From: Rhodospirillales bacterium
GTDB lineage: Bacteria; Pseudomonadota; Alphaproteobacteria; Rhodospirillales; Shumkoniaceae
DNA length: 64,000 nucleotides
Reading direction: 5' to 3'
NCBI GenBank assembly: GCA_014859895.1
Contig: JACZKS010000129.1
Span: 1 to 64,000 of the forward strand
Numbering within the stretch: position 1 is the stretch's first letter; the number at the start of each line of letters is the position of its first letter. The notes under the pieces are model-generated. The model made no database searches. It saw only the letters and a program-made list of their open reading frames with translations, and was not told where the DNA came from. The position numbers and the translations under genes are program-made. Shown piece by piece: positions 19,930-30,383 of the stretch.

Positions 19930-19935
19930 ATTATA
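19930..19935 (-). promoter_or_regulatory. -10 element for the small membrane protein gene
   Basis: TATAAT reads on the minus strand here, giving a leader of roughly 35 bases to the ATG at 19888. The -35 region at normal spacing is weak, so an activator or extended contact may be needed. Confidence 0.45.
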
Positions 19936-20015
19936 CGCCTTTTCGGCCCGCCCTGCGAGGAAAGCTCGGAGTTTTCCCTCTCAATCGCGGGCGCATCCTG
20001 TGCTAGGCTCCGCCC

Positions 20016-20951
20016 ATGCATCCCGACCTCACCCTTCACCCCGAGGTGGCCGAGGCGTTGGCGGCGGGACAGCCGGTGGTGGCGCTCGAATCCACCTTGA
20101 TCGCCCACGGCCTGCCGAAGCCCCTAAATGTCGAGACCGCGCGAGCCGCCGAAGCGGCGGTGCGTGCCGCCGATGCCCAGCCTGCCACCATCGCCGTCAT
20201 CGGCGGGCGTATCCGGGTCGGCCTCGATGCCGCCGCCATCGAGCGGCTGGCCGAGGACCCGGCGGTCGAGAAAACGAGCCTCGCCGACCTGGGCGCCCTG
20301 ATCGCCGGGGGCGGCAGCGGCGCCACCACGGTGGCTGCCACCATGTTTTGCGCCCATCTGGCCGGCATCCGCGTCTTCGCCACCGGCGGCATCGGCGGCG
20401 TCCATCGCGGCGCCGGGGCCAGCTTCGACGTCTCGGCCGACCTCGATGCCCTGGCCCGCTTCCCGGTGGCCGTCATCTGTTCGGGCGCCAAGGCGATATT
20501 GGACATCGGCGCCACGCTCGAAGTGCTGGAAACCCGGGGCGTACCGGTGATCGGGCTGGCGACCGACGTCTTCCCCGCCTTCTGGGCGGCGGACAGCGGA
20601 TTTCCGGCGCCGCGCCGGGCGGCGACGGCCAGGGAAGCGGCTGCGTTCGCCGACGCCCATTGGCGGCTGGGGTTGACGAGCGGGCTCGTCATCGCCAACC
20701 CGCCGCCGGCCGCCGTCGCCCTGCCGCCCGAGGTCATGGAAAAGGCGGTGGCGGTGGCATTGGCCGAGGCGGAGGCGGTCGGCGTCGCCGGCAAGCGGCT
20801 GACGCCTTGGCTGCTGTCTCGCGTCGCCGAGATCACCGACGGACACAGCCTCGCCGCCAATACCGCGCTGATCGCCGCCAACGCCGGGGCCGGCGGCGAG
20901 GTGGCGGTGGCCTATGCCGCGCTTGCCGCGGGGGCGGGAGGAAGCCGATGA
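20016..20951 (+). CDS. psuG: pseudouridine-5'-phosphate glycosidase
   Basis: Cleaves the C-C glycosidic bond of pseudouridine 5'-phosphate to uracil and ribose 5-phosphate. The family pattern is clear: VVALESTLIAHGLP near the start, GGGSGATTVAATMFCAHLAGIRVFATGGIGGVHRGA in the centre (quoted in parts by its ends GGGSGATTVA and GGIGGVHRGA), ICSGAKAILDIGATLE with the catalytic Lys, and the late NTALIAANA. Length 311 residues. The partner kinase gene psuK is not adjacent; instead a small cupin gene overlaps the stop codon (ATGA), indicating coupled translation. Confidence 0.93.
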   Translation: MHPDLTLHPEVAEALAAGQPVVALESTLIAHGLPKPLNVETARAAEAAVRAADAQPATIAVIGGRIRVGLDAAAIERLAEDPAVEKTSLADLGALIAGGGSGATTVAATMFCAHLAGIRVFATGGIGGVHRGAGASFDVSADLDALARFPVAVICSGAKAILDIGATLEVLETRGVPVIGLATDVFPAFWAADSGFPAPRRAATAREAAAFADAHWRLGLTSGLVIANPPPAAVALPPEVMEKAVAVALAEAEAVGVAGKRLTPWLLSRVAEITDGHSLAANTALIAANAGAGGEVAVAYAALAAGAGGSR

Positions 20952-21277
20952 TGGAAAAGGCGGGAAACCTGTTCGCCGGTCTGCCCGGCCGCTTGCCCGA
21001 GGAAGTGTTCGAGCGGCTGGCCGGGAACGAGGGCGTCACCATCGAGCGCATCGTCTCGACCGGCCAGACGACGCCGGCCGGCGAATGGCTGGTTGGCGAG
21101 CGCCACGAATGGGTGGCGCTACTGACCGGCGCCGCGAGGCTTTCCTTCGAAGGCGAGGCGGCGGCCCGTCCCCTCGCCCCCGGCGACTGGCTGATGATCC
21201 CGGCCGGCACCCGCCACCGCGTCGAATGGACCGCCGAAGACCGAACCACCGTCTGGCTGGCGGTGCATTACCACTGA
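20948..21277 (+). CDS. cupin domain protein
   Basis: Single-domain cupin of 109 residues. Motif 1 is GERHEWVALLTGAARLSFEGE and motif 2 is PGDWLMIPAGTRHRVEW, with two possible His ligands (H in RHEW and in TRHRV) for a metal. Such short cupins often act as isomerases, dioxygenase relatives or sensors; the role here is unknown. The ATG overlaps the psuG stop codon, so it is the second gene of that operon and may act on a related nucleobase or sugar product. It converges on the lipoprotein gene with a seven-base gap. Confidence 0.8.
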   Translation: MMEKAGNLFAGLPGRLPEEVFERLAGNEGVTIERIVSTGQTTPAGEWLVGERHEWVALLTGAARLSFEGEAAARPLAPGDWLMIPAGTRHRVEWTAEDRTTVWLAVHYH

Positions 21278-21284
21278 GGCCGGA

Positions 21285-21950
21285 TCACTTCTCCACCAAG
21301 GCCTCTGCGAAGGCGTCGTGGTTGGTGACCACGGCGACGTTCTCCAGCGCCCGCGAAAAGTCTGGCACCTGCCCGTCGACGTCGCAATAGCTGATCGTCA
21401 CCACCGTGTCGACGTTGCCGGGATCGTTGCCGTAGCCGGTGCTCGGCTTCAGCCGATAGGCCGCCACCGCGAAGAAGCACTTGCCACGGCCGGGATCGGT
21501 GATGTCGACGTCGGCTGAATAGCCGATGGCCTTCCGGCTGCCGTGGACGACTTCGCGGATCTCGCCGACCTCGGCGAAGGTCCGCTCGAACCGCCTGGCC
21601 AGCGCCACCTTGAATACATCGAGGTCGCCCATGCGTTTTTCGGTGGCCTCGCTGTACCAGGCGGTCGGAAAGTGCTCGGTCACGATGATGCCTTTGCCGC
21701 CGTCGAGTTCCATGCGGTGATGGTTGATCTGGTTGTCGCGGTTCTGATACTCCGCTGCGGTGACCTTGACGGGAATGAGAAGGGGAAGGTTGAGATCGAC
21801 GTCGGCGACCTCGATCGCCCTCCATTCCGACAGGCGGACGCCGCGGCCGCCCTTGTCGACCGGGCCCGTCTGGCACGCCGCCGCCATCAGGCATACGGCC
21901 ACGACCGCGAACCTCGCCGCGGCCAATGAAACGGTTTTCCCGTCGATCAT
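21285..21950 (-). CDS. putative lipoprotein of unknown function
   Basis: The N-terminus MIDGKTVSLAAARFAVVAV is followed by a lipobox LMAAAC, so lipidation would fall on Cys26 and the mature protein would be held in the outer or inner membrane facing the periplasm. The remaining 195 residues are a soluble alpha/beta domain with a DUF3313-like feel (RMGDLDVFKVALARRFERTF; ADVDITDPGRGKCFFAVAAYRL), but I do not assign a family. ATG at 21950 is chosen for its GAGGGAC ribosome site and good signal sequence; an upstream reading to 22076 lacks both. It is divergent from the TRAP operon. Confidence 0.7.
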   Translation of the reverse strand: MIDGKTVSLAAARFAVVAVCLMAAACQTGPVDKGGRGVRLSEWRAIEVADVDLNLPLLIPVKVTAAEYQNRDNQINHHRMELDGGKGIIVTEHFPTAWYSEATEKRMGDLDVFKVALARRFERTFAEVGEIREVVHGSRKAIGYSADVDITDPGRGKCFFAVAAYRLKPSTGYGNDPGNVDTVVTISYCDVDGQVPDFSRALENVAVVTNHDAFAEALVEK

Positions 21951-22060
21951 GGCATGTCCCTCGCGTGAGGGCGTTTCGGACGCCCGCAAAAATACGCGCC
22001 CGAGAACCACCTGTCCTCGAAGCGGGGCCATAACCGCTTTCGGCCCTCCCGGGTTCCATG

Positions 22061-22089
22061 CCGACAATCGACACAAGAGATGTTATAAT
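22061..22089 (+). promoter_or_regulatory. candidate promoter of the first TRAP operon
   Basis: CCGACA (22061-22066) and a perfect TATAAT (22084-22089) are separated by 17 bases. The predicted start near 22096 leaves a leader of about 118 bases that contains the palindrome at 22137-22152. Confidence 0.5.
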
Positions 22090-22136
22090 ATTGCCTTATC
22101 TGCTGGGATCTCCTAGAATTTGGAAAACGAAACATA

Positions 22137-22152
22137 GTTCCGAATACGGAAC
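22137..22152. promoter_or_regulatory. palindromic operator candidate upstream of dctP
   Basis: GTTCCG-AATA-CGGAAC is a perfect 6+4+6 palindrome lying between the predicted transcription start and the dctP ribosome site. The shape resembles operators of IclR- or GntR-family regulators of catabolic transport genes. No such regulator gene is adjacent. Confidence 0.55.
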
Positions 22153-22213
22153 AAAGAAGCCGCCGCGGCTGACCGTCGCGAGGGAAGATCAATCACAGCA
22201 AGGAGGTCACGCC

Positions 22214-23224
22214 ATGAAACGTCACGTCATCAGCGTCACCCTGGCGGCAGCGTGCGCCGCCCTCATGGGGACAGCGGGAACGGCACCGGCAGCCGCCGCC
22301 GACGCCTACGTCTTCAAGTTCGCCCACGCGCAGCCGCTGACCAGCGTGCGCCACAAGTCCATGGAACTGTTCAAGGAAGACCTGGAAAAGGCGACCAGCG
22401 GCCGCATCAAGGTCGAGCTTTTCGGCGCCGGCGTCCTCGGCAACGAGTCCGAGCTGATGGACATGGTCAAGGTGGGCAATCTTCAGGGCACCCGCGGCAG
22501 CCAATTCGCCAAGGCCAACCCGAAGTTCCTCATCTACACCCTGCCCTTCCTGTTCCAGGACACCGATTCGGTTCTGGCCGCCATGCGCGGCCCGGTCGGC
22601 CAGCGGATTGCCGCCGCCTCCAAGGCGAACGGCTTCCACATTCCGGCCACCGGGGTTGCCGGCGGCTTCCGTCAGTTCACCACCGACAAGCGGCCGATCG
22701 AGACGGTGGATGACGTCAAGGGGCTCAAGCTCCGCACGCCGCCCATCGATTCGATCGTCCAGACCATCAAGGCCCTGGACGCCAGCCCGCAGTCGGTGCC
22801 TTACGGCGAAACCTACATGGCGCTGAAGACCGGCGTGGTGGACGGCCAGGAAAACCCCTGTTCCAACATCGTCGAGATGAAGTTCTACGAGGTTCAGAAA
22901 TACATGAGCCTGGTGAACTACCAGATTCATCCCGACCCGCTGTTCGTCAGTCTCAAGTGGTACGAAGGCCTGCCGGCCGATTTGAAGGCCGCTTTCGACG
23001 CCTCGTCGCGCAAGGCCATGGAGTGGAGCGACACCCATTGGCTGGCCTCGGAGACCGATTACCTGAAGACCCTTGAAGGGAAGCTCAAGGTCAACGCCAT
23101 CACCGCCCAGAATCGCGCCAACTTCGTCGCCAAGGTGAAGCCGGTATGGACCCATTACGTCCAGCAGGGCGCCTTCAGCGAGGCCGAGATCAACGAAGTC
23201 CTGGCCGCGGCCAAGAAGAAGTAA
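22214..23224 (+). CDS. dctP: TRAP transporter substrate-binding protein, DctP family
   Basis: Periplasmic solute receptor of a tripartite ATP-independent transporter. A cleavable signal peptide (residues 1 to about 29, ending APAAAADA) is followed by the DctP fold: FKFAHAQPLTSVRHKSMELFKEDLEKATSGR, GNESELMDMVKVGNLQG, the ligand-gripping Arg in GLKLRTPP, and GVVDGQENPCSNI. The pattern fits organic-acid receptors; which acid is unknown. It has 336 residues. AGGAGG at 22201-22206 gives an unambiguous start. The first gene of dctPQM, separated from dctQ by a strong hairpin. Confidence 0.92.
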   Translation: MKRHVISVTLAAACAALMGTAGTAPAAAADAYVFKFAHAQPLTSVRHKSMELFKEDLEKATSGRIKVELFGAGVLGNESELMDMVKVGNLQGTRGSQFAKANPKFLIYTLPFLFQDTDSVLAAMRGPVGQRIAAASKANGFHIPATGVAGGFRQFTTDKRPIETVDDVKGLKLRTPPIDSIVQTIKALDASPQSVPYGETYMALKTGVVDGQENPCSNIVEMKFYEVQKYMSLVNYQIHPDPLFVSLKWYEGLPADLKAAFDASSRKAMEWSDTHWLASETDYLKTLEGKLKVNAITAQNRANFVAKVKPVWTHYVQQGAFSEAEINEVLAAAKKK

Positions 23225-23240
23225 GCCTCGGTTCCTTAAT

Positions 23241-23264
23241 GGCGGCCGGTTGCGGCCGGCCGCC
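23241..23264 (+). terminator. strong stem-loop between dctP and dctQ
   Basis: GGCGGCCGG (23241-23249) pairs perfectly with CCGGCCGCC (23256-23264) around a 6-base loop, 17 bases after the dctP stop. There is no clear T-run, so it is more likely an mRNA-stabilising 3' end or partial attenuator that keeps dctP more abundant than dctQM. Confidence 0.6.
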
Positions 23265-23298
23265 ACTTCTTCGAGACCTTGCCAGGAGCGCCATTGCC

Positions 23299-23784
23299 AT
23301 GGGCCGACTGGAACGCATCGACCGCCTGTTGACCCGCGGCCTGGTTGCCGTGGTGACCGCCTGCTTCCTCGTGCTGGCGCTGCTCGTCGTCACCCTCGTC
23401 GTGTTGCGCTATGTCTTCAACACCACCATCATCGGCGGCAACGAATTGACCACGCACCTGTTCATCTACACCACGGCACTGGGCGCCGCCGTGTCGATCG
23501 CCACCGGGCAGCATATTAGAATCGGAATCCTCGTCGAGGCCCTGCCGCGGCGGCTGGGCCTGCTGGTCGACATCCTGGCCCTGTTGCTGGTGCTGGCGCT
23601 GCACGCCTGCCTGCTGTGGTTCAGCGCCGAGTGGATCGCGGCGGTGGGGGCTTTCGAGGTCCCTGTCCTCAACATCCCGCAAGGGATCGTTCAGGTGGCG
23701 ATCCCGATCGGCTGCGTCTTCGTCATCGTGTTCTGCCTGACCCGCATGGCCGCCCTCGTCGGCCGTCTGCGGGCCCTGCGATAG
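23299..23784 (+). CDS. dctQ: TRAP transporter small permease subunit
   Basis: Four-helix inner-membrane subunit of the TRAP system (161 residues). Helices are seen around residues 14-38, 49-66, 85-105 and 125-150. Family marks are RYVFNTTIIGGNELTTHLFIY and GQHIRIGILVEALPRR, followed by FEVPVLNIPQGIVQVAIPIG. It pairs with DctM to form the sodium-driven channel that receives solute from DctP. The ATG at 23299 has AGGAG some 12 bases ahead. Nine bases separate it from dctM. Confidence 0.88.
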   Translation: MGRLERIDRLLTRGLVAVVTACFLVLALLVVTLVVLRYVFNTTIIGGNELTTHLFIYTTALGAAVSIATGQHIRIGILVEALPRRLGLLVDILALLLVLALHACLLWFSAEWIAAVGAFEVPVLNIPQGIVQVAIPIGCVFVIVFCLTRMAALVGRLRALR

Positions 23785-23793
23785 GAGGCGTCG

Positions 23794-25071
23794 ATGGCCC
23801 TCCTCTTGGCAAGTTTCGTCATCTGCCTCGCCATCGGCATGCCCATCGCCTACGCGCTCGGGCTCTCCGGCGGACTCTACTTCGTGTTCCACCATCCCGA
23901 GTTGCTGTCCATCTTGCCGCAGCGTGTCTACTCCGGCATGGACTCATACCTGATGATCGCCCTGCCGCTGTTCGTGCTGATGGGCCTTTTGATGAACCAG
24001 GGCGGCCTGACCGCGCGGCTGATCGATTTCTGCATGGTTTTCGTCGGCCGCATGCGCGGCGGACTGGCCCAGGTCAACGTGCTGGCCAGTATGGTGTTCG
24101 GCGGCATCTCGGGCTCCTCGGTTTCCGATACCGCCTCGATCGGCGCCGTGCTGATCCCGGAAATGGAGCGCAAGGGCTACTCGCGCGAGTTCGCCTCCGG
24201 CATCACCGTGGCCTCCTCGACCATGGGCATGATCATCCCGCCCAGCATTCCCATGGTGATTTACGCCTTCATCGCAGAGGAATCGGTCGGCCGGCTGTTC
24301 CTGGGCGGCCTCATCCCCGGCGTGCTGATCGGGGTCCTGATGCTGACGATCACGTACGCCGTGTCGGTGTGGCGCGGCTATCCGGTCGAGGAGGTGCCGC
24401 TGTCGCTGCGCGAGGTTACCCGCCGCACGTCCCAAGGCATCCCGGCGCTGTTGATGCCGGTGTTCGTGGTGGGTTCCGTCGTCATCGGTGTGGTCACCGC
24501 CACGGAATCGGCGGCCGTCGGCGCCGCCTATGCGCTGTTGATCGGGTTGTTCTGGTACGGCTCGCTGAAATTCAGGCAGGTGCCGGGGCTGCTCAAGGAA
24601 GCCATCCTGACCAGCGCCAACGTGATGATCATCATCGCCTTTTCCAGCATCTACATCTGGATCCTGGCGCTCGAACATGTGCCGGAAGCGGTCGGCGCCT
24701 TGATCGCCGGACTCGACCTGCCGCCCCTGGCCGTACTGTTGATCGTCGACGTGGTGATTCTGGTCATCGGAACCTTCATCGACGTCAGCCCGGCCATCCT
24801 GCTCCTGACGCCGGTGTTCCTGCCCGGCCTCGCCGCCATGGGGGTCTCGCCCATCCAGTTCGGCGCCATCATGATCACCGGGCTGGCGGTGGGGCTGGTG
24901 ACGCCCCCGGTCGGCATGTGCCTCAACGTCTGCTCGGCGATCTCGCACCTGGAAATCGGCGCCATCTTCCGCGCCGCACTTCCCTTCCTGCTTGCCAACC
25001 TGCTGACGCTCCTCGCCATCACGCTGGTGCCGGAGCTTACCCTGTGGCTGCCGTCGGTGCTGATGGACTGA
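23794..25071 (+). CDS. dctM: TRAP transporter large permease subunit
   Basis: Large membrane subunit (425 residues) of the ion-transporter superfamily, carrying the transport path. Conserved text includes IGMPIAYALGLSG, ALPLFVLMGLLMNQGGL, NVLASMVFGGISGSSVSDTASIG, TMGMIIPPSIPMVIYA, GTFIDVSPAILLLTPVFLPG and LVTPPVGMCLNV. AGGAGGCG precedes the ATG. It completes dctPQM. The stop codon is followed two bases later by a REPIN-like inverted repeat that separates it from the convergent hisG. Confidence 0.93.
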   Translation: MALLLASFVICLAIGMPIAYALGLSGGLYFVFHHPELLSILPQRVYSGMDSYLMIALPLFVLMGLLMNQGGLTARLIDFCMVFVGRMRGGLAQVNVLASMVFGGISGSSVSDTASIGAVLIPEMERKGYSREFASGITVASSTMGMIIPPSIPMVIYAFIAEESVGRLFLGGLIPGVLIGVLMLTITYAVSVWRGYPVEEVPLSLREVTRRTSQGIPALLMPVFVVGSVVIGVVTATESAAVGAAYALLIGLFWYGSLKFRQVPGLLKEAILTSANVMIIIAFSSIYIWILALEHVPEAVGALIAGLDLPPLAVLLIVDVVILVIGTFIDVSPAILLLTPVFLPGLAAMGVSPIQFGAIMITGLAVGLVTPPVGMCLNVCSAISHLEIGAIFRAALPFLLANLLTLLAITLVPELTLWLPSVLMD

Positions 25072-25073
25072 GT

Positions 25074-25131
25074 AATTTCGGGGACACCATATTTAATTCT
25101 TCGTTGAATTAAATATGGTGTCCCCGAAATT
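25074..25131. repeat. REPIN-like inverted repeat A
   Basis: Two perfect 26-base arms (25074-25099 and 25106-25131) around a 6-base loop. Each arm reads inward from TTTCGGGGACACC to an AT-rich TTTAATTC end. It fills 58 of the 60 bases between the convergent dctM and hisG stop codons. Related copies lie at 31417-31520, 41564-41681, 52851-52908 and 53585-53638. Confidence 0.93.
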
Positions 25132-26004
25132 TTAGCAGAGCTTCCGGATGTCGAGTTCCAGGATGCCTTCGGCGCCGTTGGCCCGAAGCTTGGGGATGAG
25201 TTCGCGCACCTCGTCGCGGTCGACCACGGTTTCCACGGCCACCCACTTCTCGTCGGTCAGTTGGTTGACGGTGGGCGAATTCAGGGCGGGCAGCACGGCG
25301 ACAATCGCATCCAGCCTGGCGACCGGCGCGTTCATCTTGAGCAGCACCTTGTGGCGGGCCGCCAGCGCGGCGGTGAGCAGCAGCGCCACCTGCTCGATCT
25401 TGTTCTTCTTGAAGGGGTCCTTCAGCGCCTCTTTGTTGGCGATCAGCACGGTGTGGGTGTGCAGAAGATCGCAGACGATGCGAAGCCCATGCGCCCTAAT
25501 CGTGCTGCCGGTCTCGGTGATCTCGATGGCGGCATCGGCCAACCCCTGCACCACCTTGCCCTCGGTGGCGCCCCACGAGAAGTCGACCTTGGCATCGATG
25601 CCTCGCTCGGTCAGATAGCGCTTGGTGAAGCCGACCAGCTCGGTCACCACCTTCTTGCCCTGCAGGTCCTCGACGCCCTTGATCGGCGACTCGCGATCGA
25701 CGATCAGCACCCAGCGGGCCGGCTTGTCGGAGGCCCGCGAATAGACAAGATCGCAGACCGTCTCGACGTCGGCTTCGGTTTCCATCACCCAGTCGAGCCC
25801 GGTCAGCCCGCAATCGAGTGCGCCGCTGGCCACCGTCGGCCCCATTTCCTGCGAGCGCACCAAGGCGCAGGTCATCTCGTCGTCGTCGATGGCCGGGAAA
25901 TAGTTGCGCGAACGCCCGCTGATCTTCCAGCCGGCCTGGCCGAACAGGTCGATGGTGGCCTCTTCGAGGCTGCCCTTGGGGATTCCGAAACGAAGCTGTT
26001 GCAT
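25132..26004 (-). CDS. hisG: ATP phosphoribosyltransferase, long form
   Basis: First enzyme of histidine biosynthesis, joining ATP and PRPP. The catalytic part begins MQQLRFGIPKGSLEEATIDLF and includes the PRPP-site segment EITETGSTIRAHGLRI. Length (290 residues) and the C-terminal block from about residue 215 (VLPALNSPTVNQL, then a ferredoxin-like fold ending ILELDIRKLC) mark the long, histidine-inhibited HisG_L form, which does not need HisZ. AAAGG lies nine bases before the ATG. The TAA stop is directly against REPIN A. No other his genes are in the window. Confidence 0.94.
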   Translation of the reverse strand: MQQLRFGIPKGSLEEATIDLFGQAGWKISGRSRNYFPAIDDDEMTCALVRSQEMGPTVASGALDCGLTGLDWVMETEADVETVCDLVYSRASDKPARWVLIVDRESPIKGVEDLQGKKVVTELVGFTKRYLTERGIDAKVDFSWGATEGKVVQGLADAAIEITETGSTIRAHGLRIVCDLLHTHTVLIANKEALKDPFKKNKIEQVALLLTAALAARHKVLLKMNAPVARLDAIVAVLPALNSPTVNQLTDEKWVAVETVVDRDEVRELIPKLRANGAEGILELDIRKLC

Positions 26005-26187
26005 GGCCGGAGCCTTTTGACATCAGGGGGTGCGCGAAAACCGCCGCTCAATAGCAAGGGCGGCAGGGTGACGCAACCCCCCGTCTGCGAAACGCTATCA
26101 GAACCAGCGGAGCGGGCGATGCCGGAGTTGACCGCGAGCCCCGCGAAATGATTAGGTCCGTCGACCCACGCCGAAAGACCGCAGCGC

Positions 26188-27078
26188 ATGACCGTCTCTT
26201 CCGCCCCGCCATCGGCCGCCGCCGCCATCGCCGTCCTGGCGGTGGCGCTGGCCGCCGTCTCGCACGGCTCGATCTTCGTGCGCCTGGCCGACGCCCATCC
26301 GTTTGTCATCTCGGCCTTTCGGGTGGGCACGGCGGCGCTGGTCGTGGTGCCGATGGCCTTCGCCCTGCGCCGACGGGAACTGGCCGCCCTCGATCGACGC
26401 ACCGTCCTGGCCAGCCTCGGCGCCGGCGTCTTCCTGGCGCTTCATTTCATCACCTGGATCGCCTCGCTCGGCCAGACATCGATCGCCAACAGCACGGTTT
26501 TGGTGACCCTGAACCCGGTGTGGATTGCGCTCGTTACCGCGCTCATCACCCGACGGCGGCCGGGCGGCCTGGTGGCCGCCAGCGTCGCCCTTTCCGTGGC
26601 CGGTTGCGCCATCATCGCCTGGGGCAGCGCCGGGGACGGATCGGGCTCGCTTGCCGGCGACGGGCTGGCCGTGCTGGGCGGCATGTGCGCCGCCGGCTAT
26701 CTGATGATGGGCCGGCTGGCCCGCCAGCGGGGGATCTCGCTCATCTCCTACGTCGCGCTCTGTTACGGCGGCGCGGCGGTGCTGCTGTGGACGCTGGTCC
26801 TGGCGCTGGGTCTTCCGGTGGTGGGCCTCACCCCGATGACCTATGGCGCCATGATCGGCATGGGGTTGATTTCGCAGGTGATCGGCCACAGCGGCTACAA
26901 CTGGGCGCTCAAACTGTTCAATCCGGCCTTCATCGCCGTCTGCCTGCTGGGCGAACCCATCCTCGCCTCGGCACTCGGGCTGATCTATTTCGGCGAGGCC
27001 ATTCCGCTGGCCACCCTGGCCGGCGCCCCGATCATCATGGCCGGCATCTACTTGGGCGCGCGGGCCGAGTTGCGCTGA
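26188..27078 (+). CDS. DMT family (EamA) transporter
   Basis: Drug/metabolite transporter superfamily protein with ten predicted membrane helices in two EamA repeats (about residues 10-140 and 160-295). Typical features are the Arg-rich RRRELAALDRR after helix 2, ANSTVLVTLNPVWIAL at the end of the first repeat, and GHSGYNWALKLFNPAFIAVCLLGEPILAS in the second. Substrate cannot be inferred. It is 296 residues long, divergent from hisG across 183 bases and convergent with prmA (five-base gap). Confidence 0.88.
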   Translation: MTVSSAPPSAAAAIAVLAVALAAVSHGSIFVRLADAHPFVISAFRVGTAALVVVPMAFALRRRELAALDRRTVLASLGAGVFLALHFITWIASLGQTSIANSTVLVTLNPVWIALVTALITRRRPGGLVAASVALSVAGCAIIAWGSAGDGSGSLAGDGLAVLGGMCAAGYLMMGRLARQRGISLISYVALCYGGAAVLLWTLVLALGLPVVGLTPMTYGAMIGMGLISQVIGHSGYNWALKLFNPAFIAVCLLGEPILASALGLIYFGEAIPLATLAGAPIIMAGIYLGARAELR

Positions 27079-27083
27079 GGCGC

Positions 27084-27980
27084 CTATCCGTCGTGCCGCG
27101 GCCGGTGCAGCACCAAGGTGCGCCAGCCGCCGACGTCGACGTGAGAGGCCAGGGCCAGTCCGGCCTGGCGGTGGGCGTCAAGCACCATCCCCGCATCGCC
27201 GACGATGAAGCCAGCCAGCACCGCGAAGCCGCCGGGCTTTAAGTTGCGGGCCAGATCGGGCGCCATGCGCCGCAACGGCTTGGCCAGGATGTTGGCGACG
27301 ATCAGGTCGTACGGGCGGCGGTGGCGGATCTCGCGCGCCGCGTACCCGTCGCTTAAGACCACCCGCACCCGCGAGGCGACGCCGTTGGCGTGCGCATTGG
27401 CGGCGGCGACGCGTACCGCCGCCGGGTCGACATCGCTGGCCAGCACGCGGGCCGGCCAGGTGTGGGCGGCGGCGATGGCCAGGATCCCCGAGCCGCAGCC
27501 CATGTCGAGGATGCGGCGGATGGACTTGTGCGCCAGGCCGTCGAGCGCCTTGAGGCAGCCGGCGGTGCTTTCGTGGCGGCCGGACCCGAAGGCCAGCCCG
27601 GCATCGACCTCGAGCGGAAGGCGCCCGGCCGGCAGCGGCCCCGCGAAGTCCGAGCCATGAACAAAATAGCGGCCGACTGTAAAAGGCTCGAAGGCCCGGC
27701 GGTTCTCGTCCAACCAGTCGTGCGGCGGCAACCATACGATGTCGGGCTGGGGCGGCGCCACGGCGCAGGCGGCGGCGGCCCCCTCGATGGCTTGGCGCAC
27801 GGCGTTCCCATCGGGCTCGTCGGCCAGGAAGGCGTCGAGACGGATCTCGGCGGTGGTCAGGTCCTCGATCATCGGCCAGATCACCGCGCCCGACAGGCTT
27901 TCGAGGGCCTCGGCGAAGACTTCGGCGGCATGGCGCGGCACAATCAGTGAAAGGCGCCAGACGGCAGGTTGGGAGGTCAT
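27084..27980 (-). CDS. prmA: ribosomal protein L11 methyltransferase
   Basis: SAM-dependent enzyme that trimethylates ribosomal protein L11. The N-terminal substrate-recognition domain (residues 1 to about 110) is followed by the class I methyltransferase core: FGSGRHESTAGCLKAL, motif I MGCGSGILAIAAA, the acidic DVDP motif, and the substrate-loop NILAKPLRRMAPDL. Length is 298 residues. ATG at 27980 has GGGGACG nearby and starts in the family register; one further upstream at 28007 is possible. It follows the helicase gene by 32 bases and may share its transcript. Confidence 0.9.
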   Translation of the reverse strand: MTSQPAVWRLSLIVPRHAAEVFAEALESLSGAVIWPMIEDLTTAEIRLDAFLADEPDGNAVRQAIEGAAAACAVAPPQPDIVWLPPHDWLDENRRAFEPFTVGRYFVHGSDFAGPLPAGRLPLEVDAGLAFGSGRHESTAGCLKALDGLAHKSIRRILDMGCGSGILAIAAAHTWPARVLASDVDPAAVRVAAANAHANGVASRVRVVLSDGYAAREIRHRRPYDLIVANILAKPLRRMAPDLARNLKPGGFAVLAGFIVGDAGMVLDAHRQAGLALASHVDVGGWRTLVLHRPRHDG

Positions 27981-28012
27981 CGATGCGTCCCCGGTTGAGG
28001 CGGCCACGGGCG

Positions 28013-30259
<2,247 letters not shown>

Positions 30260-30383
30260 GGACGGATATATAGCCACGTGCCGGCCTGCTGTCTGCGGTG
30301 AAGTGTCCGTGGCCGGGGTCTTTTCACCGCACCCCGTCATCCCCACCTGATTCGCTGAAGCCATCCCTATGGAGGGACCGCAG

